Part shown: one piece after another, positions 26,701 to 37,668 of the stretch
How the letters are laid out: every line of letters starts with the position of its first letter
Numbering within the stretch: position 1 is the stretch's first letter
Source: Siphlonurus alternatus
Taxonomy: Eukaryota; Arthropoda; Insecta; Ephemeroptera; Siphlonuridae
NCBI GenBank assembly: GCA_949825025.1
Contig: OX463781.1
Location: 36,411,537-36,475,536 of the forward strand
Reading direction: 5' to 3'
DNA: 64,000 bases
Translations under genes and position numbers: made by a program
Notes under the pieces: generated by a model
Database searches by the model: none
The model's input: the letters and a program-made list of their open reading frames with translations, nothing else
Told to the model about the DNA's origin: nothing

Positions 26701-29700
26701 ATACTCTTAACGACAGACAGAGATTTAAAGACAGGTCATTCACCTGTTGAACATCCATCAGCACGTCATTAGTTCACTTGGGATATTGAAGAAAAATCGA
26801 CAGTTAATAGAAATTTAGTAGGCTCACAAAATTAATAATTAAGTATCCACCTTGCAGAAAGGTCGTCTCGCCTTGAGACAAGGCAATTTTTGTTCAGCAT
26901 CCGAGTAGAGTGGGTTATATTTGGATTGAAGTCATGCTTCAGACTCACTTTTGATAGTTTTGATATTATATTATTAGCAAGGAACTGAGATATTATCTCA
27001 GTTCCTTGATATTAGTAAGTCGCCTAAACTCAAGGTAAAAGATAATCAAACAAGGCAAACATTTAGTAAATATTTAAGTGTATTTCTGAAAAAAAAAGAA
27101 GACATAACATTAGTACTAACTTCCAAATAATTTTCCTTTTTATTATTGTTTTATGAAAGAACGAGAGAAAAGGGAAAGAACATGAAGAGGTTTTTAAAAA
27201 AAATTCAAACATTTATACGTCAATACTGAGACTATAATGTGATGGATTTTAAAACAAGTTACTCGTTAATATAAATGTTAAAAAAAAAAAAAAAAAAAAA
27301 ATTAAATAATTTATTTTAGAAAGTGTAATAAAGTTAGTGGAGACTTAAAAAATAAAGATGTTAAATTCTCGTTCTCAATAACCCGCGACTGCGCAAAACA
27401 GCACGCCAAAAAATCGTTACTTTTGATTAATGGATAGTTCGTCACAACTGCAGAGGGGCAGCACTGTATACGACGTGATTTGAGTGGGCATGACAGCTCA
27501 AATCAACTGGTGGTTTTGAAATTTATTTTACTGACATTACAGAGTACACCCAATTATTTCATTCCATGTGCCTTTTCCGTCATCGATACGTATCATACAA
27601 ATCCAAGTAAAAGCGTTTGAAAGAAAAGAGTAAACTCAGCCAGGACTCGAACCTGGGACCTGGGACCTTCCAATTTGAATCTGTTAAAATATATTTAAAG
27701 TACACCCAATGTTATAAGTTTCTAGACACCCCATCGTTTCACAAGAGAATATATATAAATACAGAGATATAATAAGGTGACCTGTTAATTCTTTGGTTTC
27801 ACGTACGTCCTCTTAGGATCATACTTCAGAGGTGACAGATATTCAAATATATTTACAAATCGTCGCCTGAGAATAGAAGCACCATTTGAACATCTGAAAA
27901 TCAGGCAGAGGGGAATTGAGGGAAATTTAAAAATAGGTTTGACGTAGACATTTAACCAAATGTTTACAAAGTATCAAATAATAGACAAAATAATGTTTAA
28001 ATTTTTTTATTTCATAATTAGAAAATATATATAAAATTATGCTTTTCTGAAAATTTTCAGCTTTTTTGGAGTTTGGGAACTAATTTAAAAAAATATATTA
28101 TATTTAAAATATCTGAATTAGGGTGGTACAACCTAATGGGACAACCGTGACGTCATCAATAGCCAATCATAGCAACCGTGACGTCATCAATTTTTTTTTG
28201 AAATTAGTTCCCACACTGCAAAAAATCTGAAAAAATTCAGAAAAATTTAGAAATTTCTAATTATGAAATAAAAAAATGCAACCATGGCATTATTGTCGAT
28301 TATGAAGTTTTCATACTAGTTTCAAAATTTCTCCCTTTACTATTTAAATTAAATATACAATTTTTTATGTAAATTGTGCAATTTAATATAAAGTAGACAA
28401 ATTAGTCAATAAATAAATACAAATTTAATTTGTAATGTAATTTAATTTGATTTAATTTACTTAAAATATTACTGCTCCTTGAATTTCAAATCCAGCGCTT
28501 ACCGTTTCCATGACAACCACTGATATTGGAACCCGTTGTCAAGGACAACCACATCTCATAGCAATAAATCAATAATAACAGATGTTTAAGGTAAAGATAT
28601 TACGAATCAGCTGTTGGACGCAGTCTCCTTTGATTAGCATGTAAACCTTAGCAAATTCACAACAATTCTGAACTTTTTTTTTAGTGGCACATTTTAGTGC
28701 CTAAAAGCCATACGAAAAAAATTCAAAACAATGTAACAAGCAGATTTTTTTCATTTTTTTTTTTTTTTTAATTTTCAGCATAGGGCTTTTCCATGGAGAG
28801 ACAAACTAAAAAATCAATAAAAAAATCGGTTTATTAAATTGAATAAATTGTTTTGAATTTTTTTTGTATAATTTCAGAAATTTTGTGAATTTGCTATAGG
28901 ATTTACATGTTAATCAAAACTACGTCGAACAACTGATTCGTATTATCTCTACCTTAATAAAAAAAATATCTGAGCTCCTGCTCTGATCAGTTTATTTTGA
29001 ATTGCAGTTGTATGTACCTTGTGATGGATGTTAACTTTGCCTAAGGGGCATACATGACTAAAATGTGTCAATTGCCCCAAAATATCAACCAATCAATCTT
29101 AACTTTGCTTATACCTTATGCATGCACCATTGATTAGCACTAAGATTTCTCTATTTTTGTTTTCGTTAAAATATTTTATTTTAGGATACCTTCTTCTTGC
29201 GCAGTCGCAAAATAAAATTCAAAATCTGTTAGTGTGCGATATATAAAATAACGAGGAGCAAGTTCAAGAGCAAGGCTAATGTAGCGAGGGCAGCGTCCAG
29301 AAATGGTCTGTGCTGAGTCAGCGTAGAATGTTAGCAGAAGTCGTGTTCAAATATATAGATAAACATCGTTTTATACAGTGTAATCAATGGACATATATAT
29401 AAATACAAAACTGTCATTGCAGAGAATTATACAGAATTGGTCATATTAATTAATCACGTAAAAAAAAAAGATTAATAAAACTTAGTATTTTCATTTTTTT
29501 ATTTACAAATTTAATTTATTAATTTCATTCAAATTATAATATCAAAGGCTTCAACCTATTATAATTATTATATATTATGTGATCCACGGAATCCTAGCAT
29601 AATATATTTTGAATCAAATCATGTATACCTAATTATTTACGCCACATATTAATAAGAATAATATAAATATTTTTTTTTCTCCCTCCAATATTATCGTATT

Positions 29701-32700
29701 CTCTATCCCAATAAAAAATTATTATTATTAATTATTATGAAATATAAATAGTGTTGTTGCTTTTACATATGTAATAGTTTAAATAGTAATTTCTATGTGT
29801 GCGGTGATGAAGACCAACTATTTGACGTGTGTCCGGTGCTGCTGTAGATCTCGATGGCGGTGTCCTCAGTACTGTACCAGCTGGCCACGCGACCTCAGGA
29901 GCAGCAGAAGTTATATGAGGAGGCGCGACGAGTGCTTCCCTCAGCCGACACGCCCCTCACCGCGGCCAAGCTCGAGGAGATGCCTTACCAGAGAGCCTTT
30001 ATCAAGGAGGTGTTCAGGTACATTATTCAATTTTGCTTGTAGTACGTGCTAGAAGCTGTGTCCCTTCCCTCAAATGATATTAGCTTGAAGTTCCTATATA
30101 GGGGGGAATATGTTCAGACGCGAATCCAAGATCGCCCTCTCCACTAAAGGGTCCCAAATATATTGAAGGTGTTACCACCCCCCACCCTCCCACCTCAAAT
30201 TTAACATTAGGGGATAGAGCATCGCCCCCACCCCCTTCCCGCTGGCCCAGAGCAGTGCGCTTTATCCGCCCCTAATTATGTATATGGATAGGGAAGTATA
30301 AAAAAAAAATGAAAACACATAATATAATGTTTGCCACGTTTTGCAACGTCTTAAATTAAAGTCATGCACCCATACATTAAATGGGCCCCCTTCCCCCACA
30401 TTGCATCACAAAGTGGTTGTTCATCTTACAATAAATTAAAATTAAAAACGTGATAAAAATCCTTCTACAGACAATGAATGTAATTCAATTTTATTGTCAA
30501 TTTTAATTATAAATCTTTACAGCATGCACTAAAATATATGAAAATAGTAGGTTGATTTATTTTATTTTACCTTTTTCTGATGCGTTAATTCAATGCTAAT
30601 TTACGTGTACATACAACATAAAACCCATAGTCCACATCAGGTGCTTACATATAATAAAAAAAACAGGTAAAATATTAATTATAAATGGTAAGTTATAAAA
30701 CAAATTTAAAGCTGATCATCCACATCAACATATTAATAATCAAGTCTTTATTTTTTAAAATTCTCGCGTGCCCTTTTACAACAATTAAACTTCAAATATT
30801 TTATGAAATTTATTCATAGAAATAATTTATACAAGTATTTTTTTACAGGAAATACTCAACAGTGATCGGCAATGGAAGAACGTTGATGAACGACATGATC
30901 ATTGGAGGCTATCACATTCCAAAAGGAGTAAGCATAAATTTTTATTACCATATAAATATTTTGATTCCAATAATAATAATAATAATTTTATTTCGATTCT
31001 GGTTTTACAATTCAACATCAATCAAGTCACAAAAAAAATATATATATATATAAACATAAATATACAACAAATTTCATACGTCCATTAAACACTGTTCTGA
31101 GAGTTTATTTGAAAAGAACATTTTCACTGAATAAAACTCTTTCTTTGTAAGCACATCTCTAAGCTTACTTTTAAAGTAAAGTGCGCGCTAGAAAAAAAAG
31201 TTGAGTTAGTATTTTCTAAAAATAGTTCAAGTAGTCATCCATATCAAACCAAAATTAAAAAAATTCTATCTCAAATAGGTTTGCCAGAAAAAAATTACAA
31301 AGTCAGAGTGAACGCGTCGCTTAACATGGGGCCTTACCTGACAAAAACCCTCGAATATCTCGAAAAAATACACCGTTAGGTGGTATGAAAAAAATATAGT
31401 GATGTTCTATGACCCAAGCTTTAACCAAAAACCGATTAAAAATTTTTTCTCTCGAATCCATTTTTCCGTAAAAAAATCAAGAAAATCTACCATGTTAATT
31501 CCCATAAGATTTTTTATTATTTTTTTACGGAAAAATGGATTTAAAAAAAGAAAAAAAAAAAAACAAAAAAAAAAAACAACTGGTCGCTCTCAATATTTCT
31601 GATACAAGCTGGCAAAAAATCATAAATTTTTGCGCTTTGATATAGTGGATTTTTTCTAATAGTCACAGGTTCTGTGACTTATTATTCCACTTTTCTGTTT
31701 ATTTCTAGTTTTATATATATGATTATGACACTCAAAATATTCTGGGTGTTTCCTTCTAAATAAGGTACAACTTAAAATCAAACCATATAACAAGTTTGAG
31801 TAAATATATGCATAATAAATTGAAAACATTGATTCTAAAGATACTTGATCCCTTATAGAATATAATACAAAGTTCCCAGAATTTAATTTTTTTGTTATAG
31901 CATCAATATGAAGTTTCCAATCTAGGCTTTCTTGTATAATGAAGCCTAAAAATTTGGTACTCTCTTGTCTTTTAATGGTTTTATTTTTTATTTTAAGGAG
32001 GTAACTATGATCTTGGATAATTCTATTGGTATGAAACTGCATGAAAAATGTTTTTTTTTTCATTTAATATTAATTCATTATCATTACACGATCGTTTCAT
32101 ATCAGACAACGTTTTATTAGCTTTCAGCATTAGTTCATTCTCTGAATTTGCAATGATAATAGCTGTCGCATCATCAGCATATTTTACTATTTTAGCATCA
32201 GGAATGTTTTTTGGCAGATCATTAGTACCTATTGCAAAAAGGGTTGGAGAAATTTTCCCTCCCTGTGGCACCCCAACTGATAGCGGTAGGGTAGTAGATT
32301 TAACATTACACTTATAACCCTCTGATATGCTATTTATTTCAACATACTGCTGCTCACAAGTCAGATAAGAATAAATTAGTTTTATGCCATTATCATCACA
32401 CCCAATATTTTTTAGCTTACCAGTCACAGTTTAATGTATCGAACGCTTTCGATAGGTCAAAATATATAACAATACAGTACTTTTTGTTGTCGATAGCAGA
32501 ATATATAGTGCTCAAAAGATCGAATGCCGCATTCGTGGTGGATCTATTTTTGATAAAAACATGTTCATTGTCAGATATCAGGTTATTCTCAAATCTGTAA
32601 TCAGTTATGATTATGATATGATGTGCAGTATAGTTATTGGTGATATAGGTATAATAAACTGAATAGCACTGCATGTCACATATTTAACTTAATTTTTGTC

Positions 32701-34030
32701 GTGTTTGTAACGTCTTCGTGCAATCATTGGGACAGATTTTGCAACGAAGAACTGCACTAGCCGAACACGAGCCGAAGTACAATTAAGCATCTCCGACGAA
32801 AACCTAAATAAATATGACGCCCAGTAACTCCACATGCTCCAGTGTACTATATAATAATATTTTTATTATACTATTAATACGTAATGATAGATTCCTGTGA
32901 TTACTGTGGTAGGTGCAACTAGTTTTCCCGACCATTGTGACTGGCAATATGGAAGAGTGGGTGTCCGACGCGGCGAGCTTCCGTCCTGAACGTTGGCTCA
33001 AGCAGCCGCCAAAATGTTCGGCCAACTCTCCGGACACACAGGATGTCCGTAACACTGGTGGAGAGCAGAATCGTATCCACCCATACGCTTCTCTTCCATA
33101 TGGGCACGGTGCAAGAATGTGCTTAGGAAGAAGATTTGCTGACCTTGAGATACAAGTACTTCTAGCTAAGGTGTGTATAAATTGTTTAGGTTATATAATA
33201 TATTTACTTATTTTACAGAAAGTTACTGAAAATAAAATATACCAAAAAAATTATAACAATGAATTGAACTATACATAGTATAGAATACTATAGAATATAA
33301 AGAAAACAAACTTTTTTGAATACTATTATTTTATGACTGAATATTTGAAAATGCTATATATAAAAAAAAGCACTACAATAGGAAATGTTCCAATTTTAAC
33401 ATGTTAAAAAAAAAAAAAAAAAAGAGGAGAGAGAATATTTGTAAAGCCGGTATTACACGTTTCAATTTTGCATACAATTTTTCCATACAAGAAAACGTTT
33501 ACTTTATTTGTTTGCATTGAGAGATAACATTTTCTTATAATAGGAAAAATTGTATGTAAAATTGTATCGTGTTATAATATAATACCGGCAACTCTACAGT
33601 AAAATGCATTTTTTTTTTAATGATTCATTATTTAATTTTAGTACAATAAATATAGCCAATTGCATAACACTTCTTTTGAGTAAATTAAATTTTGTCCTTA
33701 AAAATTGTTTAAATAAATTATTTATTAATGATTTTTCAATGCAATCATTGCTGGAGTCTAAAATTGTAAATCGTCTAAAAATGTTTGAGTAAATCTATAA
33801 TTTTAATATCTGTCCATATATATAAAGCTGTCTGCCAAATTACAACTAAATTTCCCAAACAAACAAACAATTAAACAATTTAAGAAACAACAAACAAATA
33901 AAAGCTTGTATGCTTGCAGCTGATACGTACTTACAAGCTCGAGTTCCTGCACGAGCCACTAGAATACCAAGTGACCTTCATGTATGCTCCGGAGGGCAAA
34001 CTGCGCTTCAAGATGACCAAAAGAGACTGA
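17303..34030 (+). CDS. CYP301A1: Cytochrome P450 CYP301A1 (mitochondrial clan), complete, 10 coding exons
   Basis: Exons: 17303-17507, 19173-19419, 22336-22452, 23215-23291, 24681-24882, 25971-26136, 29848-30017, 30849-30927, 32913-33170 and 33920-34030. All introns are GT-AG and the joined length is 1632 bases, an exact frame of 543 residues, normal for the family. I chose the ATG at 17303 because the frame upstream has no other ATG and residues 1-30 are Arg-rich without acids, like a mitochondrial presequence. Visible P450 landmarks: Pro-rich hinge 45-56, C-helix W156-R160, I-helix G335-x-D-T338, K-helix ExxR 392-395, PERW 446-449, heme loop with Cys491, followed by the Arg pair typical of ferredoxin-dependent mitochondrial P450s. 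The subfamily call rests on close recalled similarity to insect CYP301A1. In Drosophila it is linked to adult cuticle formation; the substrate is not established. Confidence 0.93.
18015..18336. mobile_element. MITE family B (subfamily AATGGAGTA) in CYP301A1 intron 1
   Basis: Ends AATGGAGTACCGACCTCA / TGAGGTCGATACTCCATT around the shared core TTGCAGAAATGGATAGAGGG. The centre contains a non-palindromic insert near 18140-18240. Confidence 0.75.
19173..19419 (+). CDS. CYP301A1: CYP301A1 coding exon 2
   Basis: Residues 69-151, from the GQYQVSDF segment to VVRKDFFG and the split Val codon. Acceptor ccag, donor GTGAGT, phase 1 in and phase 2 out. The sequence is clearly less AT-rich than its introns. 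Confidence 0.92.
19489..19612. mobile_element. MITE family E, copy 1
   Basis: A short imperfect palindrome beginning GGTCGCACACTACCTTCGTA, with a GTACGATCGC-type arm on the other side. It matches the element at 54541-54819 without the nested insert found there. Confidence 0.55.
20721..20992. mobile_element. MITE family D, copy 2, TTAA-flanked
   Basis: TTAAAGGAACATAAGACAA at the left and GGTCCCCTGTCCC TTAA at the right. The inverted match to 13441-13827 lacks the middle insert. It lies in CYP301A1 intron 2. Confidence 0.7.
21227..21572. mobile_element. MITE family H, copy 1, TTAA-flanked, carries TGACGTCA sites
   Basis: TTAA AGGCATACAGGCCTCAAA at the left and the complement with TTAA at 21569-21572. 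The arms are about 150 bases. Three perfect TGACGTCA octamers lie in the inner arms (21369, 21389 and 21431). It is non-coding. A second copy lies at 26240-26580. Confidence 0.85.
21837..21991. mobile_element. MITE family A, copy 1
   Basis: A hairpin element starting GGGTGCGATTCACGAAGCAG and ending in an eroded complement. The inner AACCACGTTTAGC blocks are repeated in both arms. Related copies lie at 23811, 50271 and 53154. Confidence 0.78.
22336..22452 (+). CDS. CYP301A1: CYP301A1 coding exon 3 (C-helix)
   Basis: Residues 151-190. It contains the HGEAWREFR heme-propionate contact motif (W156, R160) and ends with the split Arg codon (phase 2). Its length, 117 bases, equals exon 3 of CYP301B1. 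Confidence 0.93.
22716..22813. repeat. (AAT)n then (TA)n microsatellites
   Basis: About nine AAT units and, after a short TTTTATTTCGATT spacer, about 28 TA units. The same spacer after AAT units also marks the LINE tail at 30965-31000, so this could be a remnant LINE end. Confidence 0.9.
23052..23081. repeat. Poly(A) tract
   Basis: About 30 A residues, possibly an old retroposon tail. No body was recognised upstream. Confidence 0.8.
23215..23291 (+). CDS. CYP301A1: CYP301A1 coding exon 4
   Basis: Residues 190-216, with the [15 protein letters not shown] segment. Phase 2 in and phase 1 out, 77 bases, the same length as the CYP301B1 counterpart. Confidence 0.92.
23811..23940. mobile_element. 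MITE family A, copy 2
   Basis: Ends GGGCGCAATTCACGAAACAG / CTGCTTCGTGAATCGCATCC. Slightly shorter than the other copies. In CYP301A1 intron 4. Confidence 0.75.
24681..24882 (+). CDS. CYP301A1: CYP301A1 coding exon 5
   Basis: Residues 216-283, [15 protein letters not shown] through the [15 protein letters not shown] segment. 202 bases, identical in length to the CYP301B1 exon. Confidence 0.93.
25352..25567. mobile_element. MITE family G, copy 1, TTAA-flanked
   Basis: TTAA GGCGGATTCAGATGACG at the left and ATGTGAATCCACC TTAA at the right, with GATGCGACGCGA / TCGCGTCGCATG arms. Only 134 bases separate it from copy 2, in the same orientation. Confidence 0.85.
25701..25931. mobile_element. MITE family G, copy 2
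   Basis: The same termini as copy 1 (left CTAA in place of TTAA, right TTAA at 25928-25931). The right end is only 39 bases before CYP301A1 exon 6, so it lies in or next to the branch-point region of intron 5. Confidence 0.83.
25971..26136 (+). CDS. CYP301A1: CYP301A1 coding exon 6 (I-helix)
   Basis: Residues 283-338, ending [10 protein letters not shown], the oxygen-binding I-helix motif, at a phase 0 donor GTGAGT. Confidence 0.93.
26240..26580. mobile_element. MITE family H, copy 2, TTAA-flanked, carries TGACGTCA sites
   Basis: TTAA AGGCATACAAGCCTC with the complement and TTAA at 26577-26580. The arms are longer and cleaner than in copy 1 (GAGCGGGGGCTGCAAAGTAA is mirrored). Four TGACGTCA octamers lie at 26368, 26379, 26421 and 26432. 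Confidence 0.87.
26978..27008. repeat. Short hairpin, 13-bp stem
   Basis: CAAGGAACTGAGA is mirrored after five bases. Isolated in CYP301A1 intron 6, of unknown meaning. Confidence 0.75.
27639..27662 (-). other. tRNA B-box-like sequence
   Basis: The complement reads CCCAGGTTCGAGTCCTGG, a perfect T-arm and B box. No convincing A box or anticodon arm is visible on either side, so a SINE or tRNA relic is more likely than a tRNA gene. Confidence 0.35.
28001..28276. mobile_element. MITE family M, palindrome
   Basis: The outer arms TTTCATAATTAGAAA and TTTCTAATTATGAAA pair; the inner GGGAACTAATTT / GAAATTAGTTCCC also pair. The centre holds two TGACGTCA octamers (28148 and 28179). In CYP301A1 intron 6. 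No TTAA or clear duplication was seen. Confidence 0.65.
28586..28957. mobile_element. MITE family I, copy 1, TTAA-flanked
   Basis: TTAA GGTAAAGATATTACG at the left and ATTATCTCTACC TTAA at the right. The arms contain ACATGTAAACC-type and ATTTTAGTGCCTAAAAGCCA segments shared with the copy at 49185-49577. Confidence 0.83.
29848..30017 (+). CDS. CYP301A1: CYP301A1 coding exon 7 (J to K helices)
   Basis: Residues 339-395, beginning [13 protein letters not shown] and ending in the ExxR motif (E392-R395, Arg codon split). 170 bases, as in CYP301B1. Donor GTACAT is weaker than the others but in place. Confidence 0.92.
30849..30927 (+). CDS. CYP301A1: CYP301A1 coding exon 8
   Basis: Residues 395-421, [10 protein letters not shown] to YHIPKG. 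79 bases, phase 2 in and phase 0 out, with a length equal to the CYP301B1 exon. Confidence 0.93.
30965..32690 (-). mobile_element. 5'-truncated, decayed LINE in CYP301A1 intron 8
   Basis: The - strand carries broken reverse transcriptase frames. Around 32674-32430 there is motif A ([11 protein letters not shown]); around 32427-32023 the VPQGG motif and the YADD catalytic motif; around 32063-31656 the thumb-like C-terminal part. Further fragments of the tail run to about 31080, and the 3' end is an AATAAA-type signal with ATT repeats at 30965-31000. Frames are separated by stops and frameshifts. It lacks the endonuclease and ORF1, so it is a dead 5'-truncated copy, antisense to CYP301A1. Confidence 0.8.
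32701..32818 (+). repeat. Dispersed repeat, partner at 41748-41870
   Basis: GTGTTTGTAA, CAACGAAG and AGCATCTCCGA blocks occur in the same order and spacing in both places. The nature is unknown; it sits directly upstream of the truncated LINE. Confidence 0.5.
32913..33170 (+). CDS. CYP301A1: CYP301A1 coding exon 9 (PERF and heme loop)
   Basis: Residues 422-507, with FRPERWL and the heme-binding loop [15 protein letters not shown] (ligand Cys491). The aromatic Phe of the general signature is Tyr here, which I recall as usual in CYP301A1. The first codon is GTG (Val), since the exon is entered in phase 0. Confidence 0.95.
33443..33590. mobile_element. MITE family F, copy 1
   Basis: AAAGCCGGTATTACACG at the left and an eroded complement ending TACCGGC at the right, about 148 bases, in CYP301A1 intron 9. 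Copies also lie at 48532 and 54605. Confidence 0.7.
33920..34030 (+). CDS. CYP301A1: CYP301A1 coding exon 10 (terminal)
   Basis: Residues 508-543: [19 protein letters not shown], then MTKRD and TGA (34028-34030). Acceptor gcag at 33916-33919. Confidence 0.93.
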   Translation: MIRTYKLEFLHEPLEYQVTFMYAPEGKLRFKMTKRD

Positions 34031-34043
34031 AACATGTAACTTT

Positions 34044-34535
34044 TAATGGGCTTACGGGGTGTCATTTTTTTACTGGCTCAATCAAAAGAGGAGGTCGGAA
34101 AATATACCTTAGATTTTTTTTGCAATTTTTTTTAGCACTGCACCATACCTAAAATGGAGACTAAAAATGTCTTGTGACCTGGAGGCTCCATCCGCAAGGC
34201 CTATGACATCATTACATTATTTGGTTTAATTAATAAACCAAATAAAAAAAAAATTGTAAAAAATTAATGCATTGTTGCTTTTTTATTAAAAGTTATCATT
34301 TGTTTCCATAGCAACGTGATTGTTTAGAAGCATTAAACAGTTAACCCAAAGAATGTAATGACGTCATAGGCGTGTCGAATAGAGCCTCCAGGTCACGAGA
34401 TATTTTTAATCTCCATTTTAGGTTATGATGCAGTTCTAAAAAAAAAAAATCGCAAAAAATTCTGAGGGATATTTTTCGACCTCCTCTTTATTTGATTGAG
34501 CCGTTAAACAAAAATTACACCCCGTAAGCCCATTA
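34044..34535. mobile_element. MITE family N, copy 1, immediately 3' of CYP301A1
   Basis: Inverted ends TAATGGGCTTACGGGGT / ACCCCGTAAGCCCATTA and arms of about 130 bases containing AAAAGAGGAGGTCG. It begins 13 bases after the CYP301A1 stop. The first AATAAA hexamers after the stop (34232 and 34241) lie inside it. One TGACGTCA is at 34359. Confidence 0.8.
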
Positions 34536-34956
34536 CGTGTCAATCAAAGTCTTATTCTGCTCGTCGTTGCAAACAATGTTTTTGAGTCCGGTAGGGCTAA
34601 AAAAAGTTCTGTTATTGATTTACATATCTTTTAGAAAATTGCCGATTATAAGGATTATACTTCCGCCACAGCCATGTTATTACGTTCTGTGTTAAATCAT
34701 GCAGGCACTTCATCGTCCTGCATGGTTAACAATAAAGGAAGTTTCATCCAACACAATTTTTTGTTACAACCATAGCATATGCAGAAGATTTTGGTTTACA
34801 TGCAAGTACTAACAGGCATGCATTTACCTGCATGTGTTTTCATATTTTATATTTTTTATTAATATCGTGTTAATTATATTTTCAATTAATATTATTATTT
34901 TAAGTAGTTCAGTATAGTATACTTTGAGATATTCTTTATATACAGTATATATCATA

Positions 34957-35114
<158 letters not shown>

Positions 35115-35462
35115 CATTTTGTAAATAAAAATGTATAAAAATTTATTGTCTTGGATAGAAATAAAATAATTATTCACGCTATACCGTATTTGCATTTCCT
35201 GATCTGCTCTTTGTAGTCCTCAGATAAAAATCGCGGCAGCTATTTTACCAAAAGCTTTTTCACTCTAAATTTTACAGTGAGGGTTAAATTTCTCTGTCGC
35301 ATATGGGCTCAAGATCTCAGCTATCTATTGACATTAAATACAATGGTAGTTAAAAATAACTTAGTATAATTTAGAAAAAAATATGATTTGGGCCCTAAAC
35401 TGAGGGGGACGTCTTAATTAGCCAGTCTAGCATGTTTAATTAAATGCAGCTACCAATTTTCC

Positions 35463-35796
35463 AATGGACAACTTACATGGAATTTTTTATTGCAGAAATG
35501 AATAGAGGGTGCCAAATTATGTTACTGTGATTATTTCAAACTTTTTTGAGCCCTCGAACTATTTTTTAATAATTATTGAAAGTGCGGCCACACCCTCTGG
35601 AGCCGCCAATAGGCGTCTCGGCCCCATCCTTTTTATTAAGGAACCAGAACCAGAGGTGCCAACATAATTTATAGAACTTTCAAAAATCATTTAAAATAGT
35701 TCCGGAACTAAAAAAAATTGAAAAAATTCACAGTAGCATAATTTGGTACCCTCTATTTATTTCTGCAACAACAAAATTTCATGTAAGTTGTCTAAT
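35463..35796. mobile_element. MITE family B (subfamily AATGGACAAC)
   Basis: AATGGACAACTTACATGG / CATGTAAGTTGTCTAAT around the shared core. The middle includes GTGCGGCCACACCCTC, which recurs inverted in the copy at 36075. Confidence 0.75.
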
Positions 35797-35814
35797 GTGG
35801 AATATCATAGAGCA

Positions 35815-36628
35815 TTAATGGACATTTTGCATCAATTTTATTTACTAGCTCAATTAAAAGAGGAGGTCGAAAAATGCACCTGTGAATTCTATGAGATTTT
35901 TATTTGTACTGCATCATGGCTAAAAGAGAGATAGGTCACGTGACCTGGAGGCAGCGTCCGTGACGCCTGTGACGTCACTGAACTGTTCGGTCAAACCTAC
36001 GATCGACTTTAATATAACGTTTGTAAACAACCTGCTATAAACCTGTAAACAACGTTGCTATGGAAACAAGCAACAATGGACAACATACATGAACAAATTT
36101 TATTGCAGAAATGAATAGAGGGTACTAAATTATGCTACTCTGAGTTTTTCCAGATTTTTTTGAGACCCGAAACTATTTTTAAATAATTATTGAAAGTCAT
36201 GTGATTTCAGTTGGCACCCCTGAATTTTCAATAAAAAGAAAAGAGACTGGACGCCTATTGACGCCTCCAGGGGGCGTGGCCGCACTTTCAATAATTATTT
36301 AAAAATAGTTCTGGGTTTCAAAAAAATCTGAAAAAATTCAGAGTAGCATAATTTGGTACCCTCTATTCATTTCTGCAATAAAATTTTGTCATGTATGTTG
36401 TCCATTCATTTATTGTTTATTTATATAGACGATCGGTTGCTTGACCAGCGACAGTTCAATGACGCATAGGCGTCACGGGCGCCGCCTCCAGGTCACATGA
36501 CCTCTTTACATCTCTATTTTAGCCATGATGCAGTACGAATAAAAATCTCATAAAATTTATAGGTGCATTATTCGACCTCCTCTTTCGATTGAGCTACTAA
36601 AAATGTGATGCAAATTGTTCATTATCAC
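35815..36628. mobile_element. MITE family N, copy 2, interrupted by a family B MITE
   Basis: The arms 35815-36060 and 36410-36628 are inverted copies (AAAAGAGGAGGTCGAAAAAT, GTCACGTGACCTGGAGG) and resemble 34044-34535. The centre is occupied by a complete family B MITE at 36075-36406. One TGACGTCA is at 35970. Confidence 0.72.
36075..36406. mobile_element. MITE family B nested in family N
   Basis: AATGGACAACATACATG / CATGTATGTTGTCCATT. A clean palindrome with the TTGCAGAAATGAATAGAGGG core, younger than its host palindrome. Confidence 0.8.
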
Positions 36629-37545
36629 CAATAGTTTCCACTATGTCTTCATCAATTTCCCTTGGGTTCATATTTTTCTATACCACATTAATAGTGGACC
36701 TCTGCTCACATTTTGGGGTCACCTGACATTGCTTGACAAAAATTAGAACAGAAAAATAAATCTGGGCCGCAGGGATATGAAAATTTACACACACCCTACT
36801 GAAATACCTTTAATTCTATTATAGGACAGGTGTTGTTTTTCTTCTATTACAATTATAGATGCATTTTTCAGAACTTTTATCCAACGCTCGTAATTTCAAT
36901 AAATTCAATGAATTCCAGGCCATACACATGCAGTACTATTTATTTTATAGAATTAGCACTCTCCCTGGAGTTGCTATGGATACCACAAATGATTTTAGCC
37001 CACAACATTTAATATACTAACGAATTAAAAGTACTATATTTTACATCGAATATACAAAGCTTTTTTTGATACTGAGAATGCAACATTTTAAAATAATATG
37101 ACGTTTCACTGATTTACAATATATGTATGTATATATAATATATAATGTTATATTATTGAGGCCATAAAAATTTCAATATAGTTATTCAAATATAATTATT
37201 TTTTAATTTATATCAATTATTAATAATTATTAAATATATTTTATTCACATTAATAAAAAAAAGTAACACAATTATTTAACAATCAACATATTATTTTTTT
37301 ATTATTTATTATTAAAATGTAGTAAATTAATATAAATATGTACTATTATTTAGATATTTACTATAGTAATTGAAGAAAATATGATATACAAGTGATAAAA
37401 TTACATTGTCCACTCAAATTATTATCATGTCATTTTCCAGCTTAACTTGATTTATAAATGTACAAATCAGCTTTTCAGAGCTGAAGGGTCAGCTAGGCTA
37501 TTCAAAATGCAATTATTGAGTACTGTACAGTACATAGTAACGATG
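36629..37545. other. Intergenic space downstream of both P450 genes
   Basis: AT-rich with no gene. On the - strand an AATAAA lies at 37240-37245, about 300 bases past the CYP301B1 stop, and is a possible poly(A) signal for that gene. Confidence 0.45.
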
Positions 37546-37668
37546 TTACGTTCTTCTCTCAGTTCTCTCGACAAAACGCAGCTGAAGCGGTCCTGTCGGC
37601 ATAAACATGGGGGTGACTCGATACTCGAGCGGTGCGTGGTGGTACTCCACCCGGAATGTTTGAACGAT
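37546..37668 (-). CDS. CYP301B1: CYP301B1 exon 10 (terminal)
   Basis: Forty codons, IVQTFRVEYHHAPLEYRVTP to ERTERRT, then TAA at 37548-37546. Corresponds to CYP301A1 exon 10, with four extra C-terminal residues. Confidence 0.88.
   Translation of the reverse strand: MVQTFRVEYHHAPLEYRVTPMFMPTGPLQLRFVERTERRT

Noticed and set aside
31454..31552. 24-bp inverted repeat near the truncated LINE
   Set aside because: It is a simple hairpin without termini, duplication or second copy, so I did not call an element.
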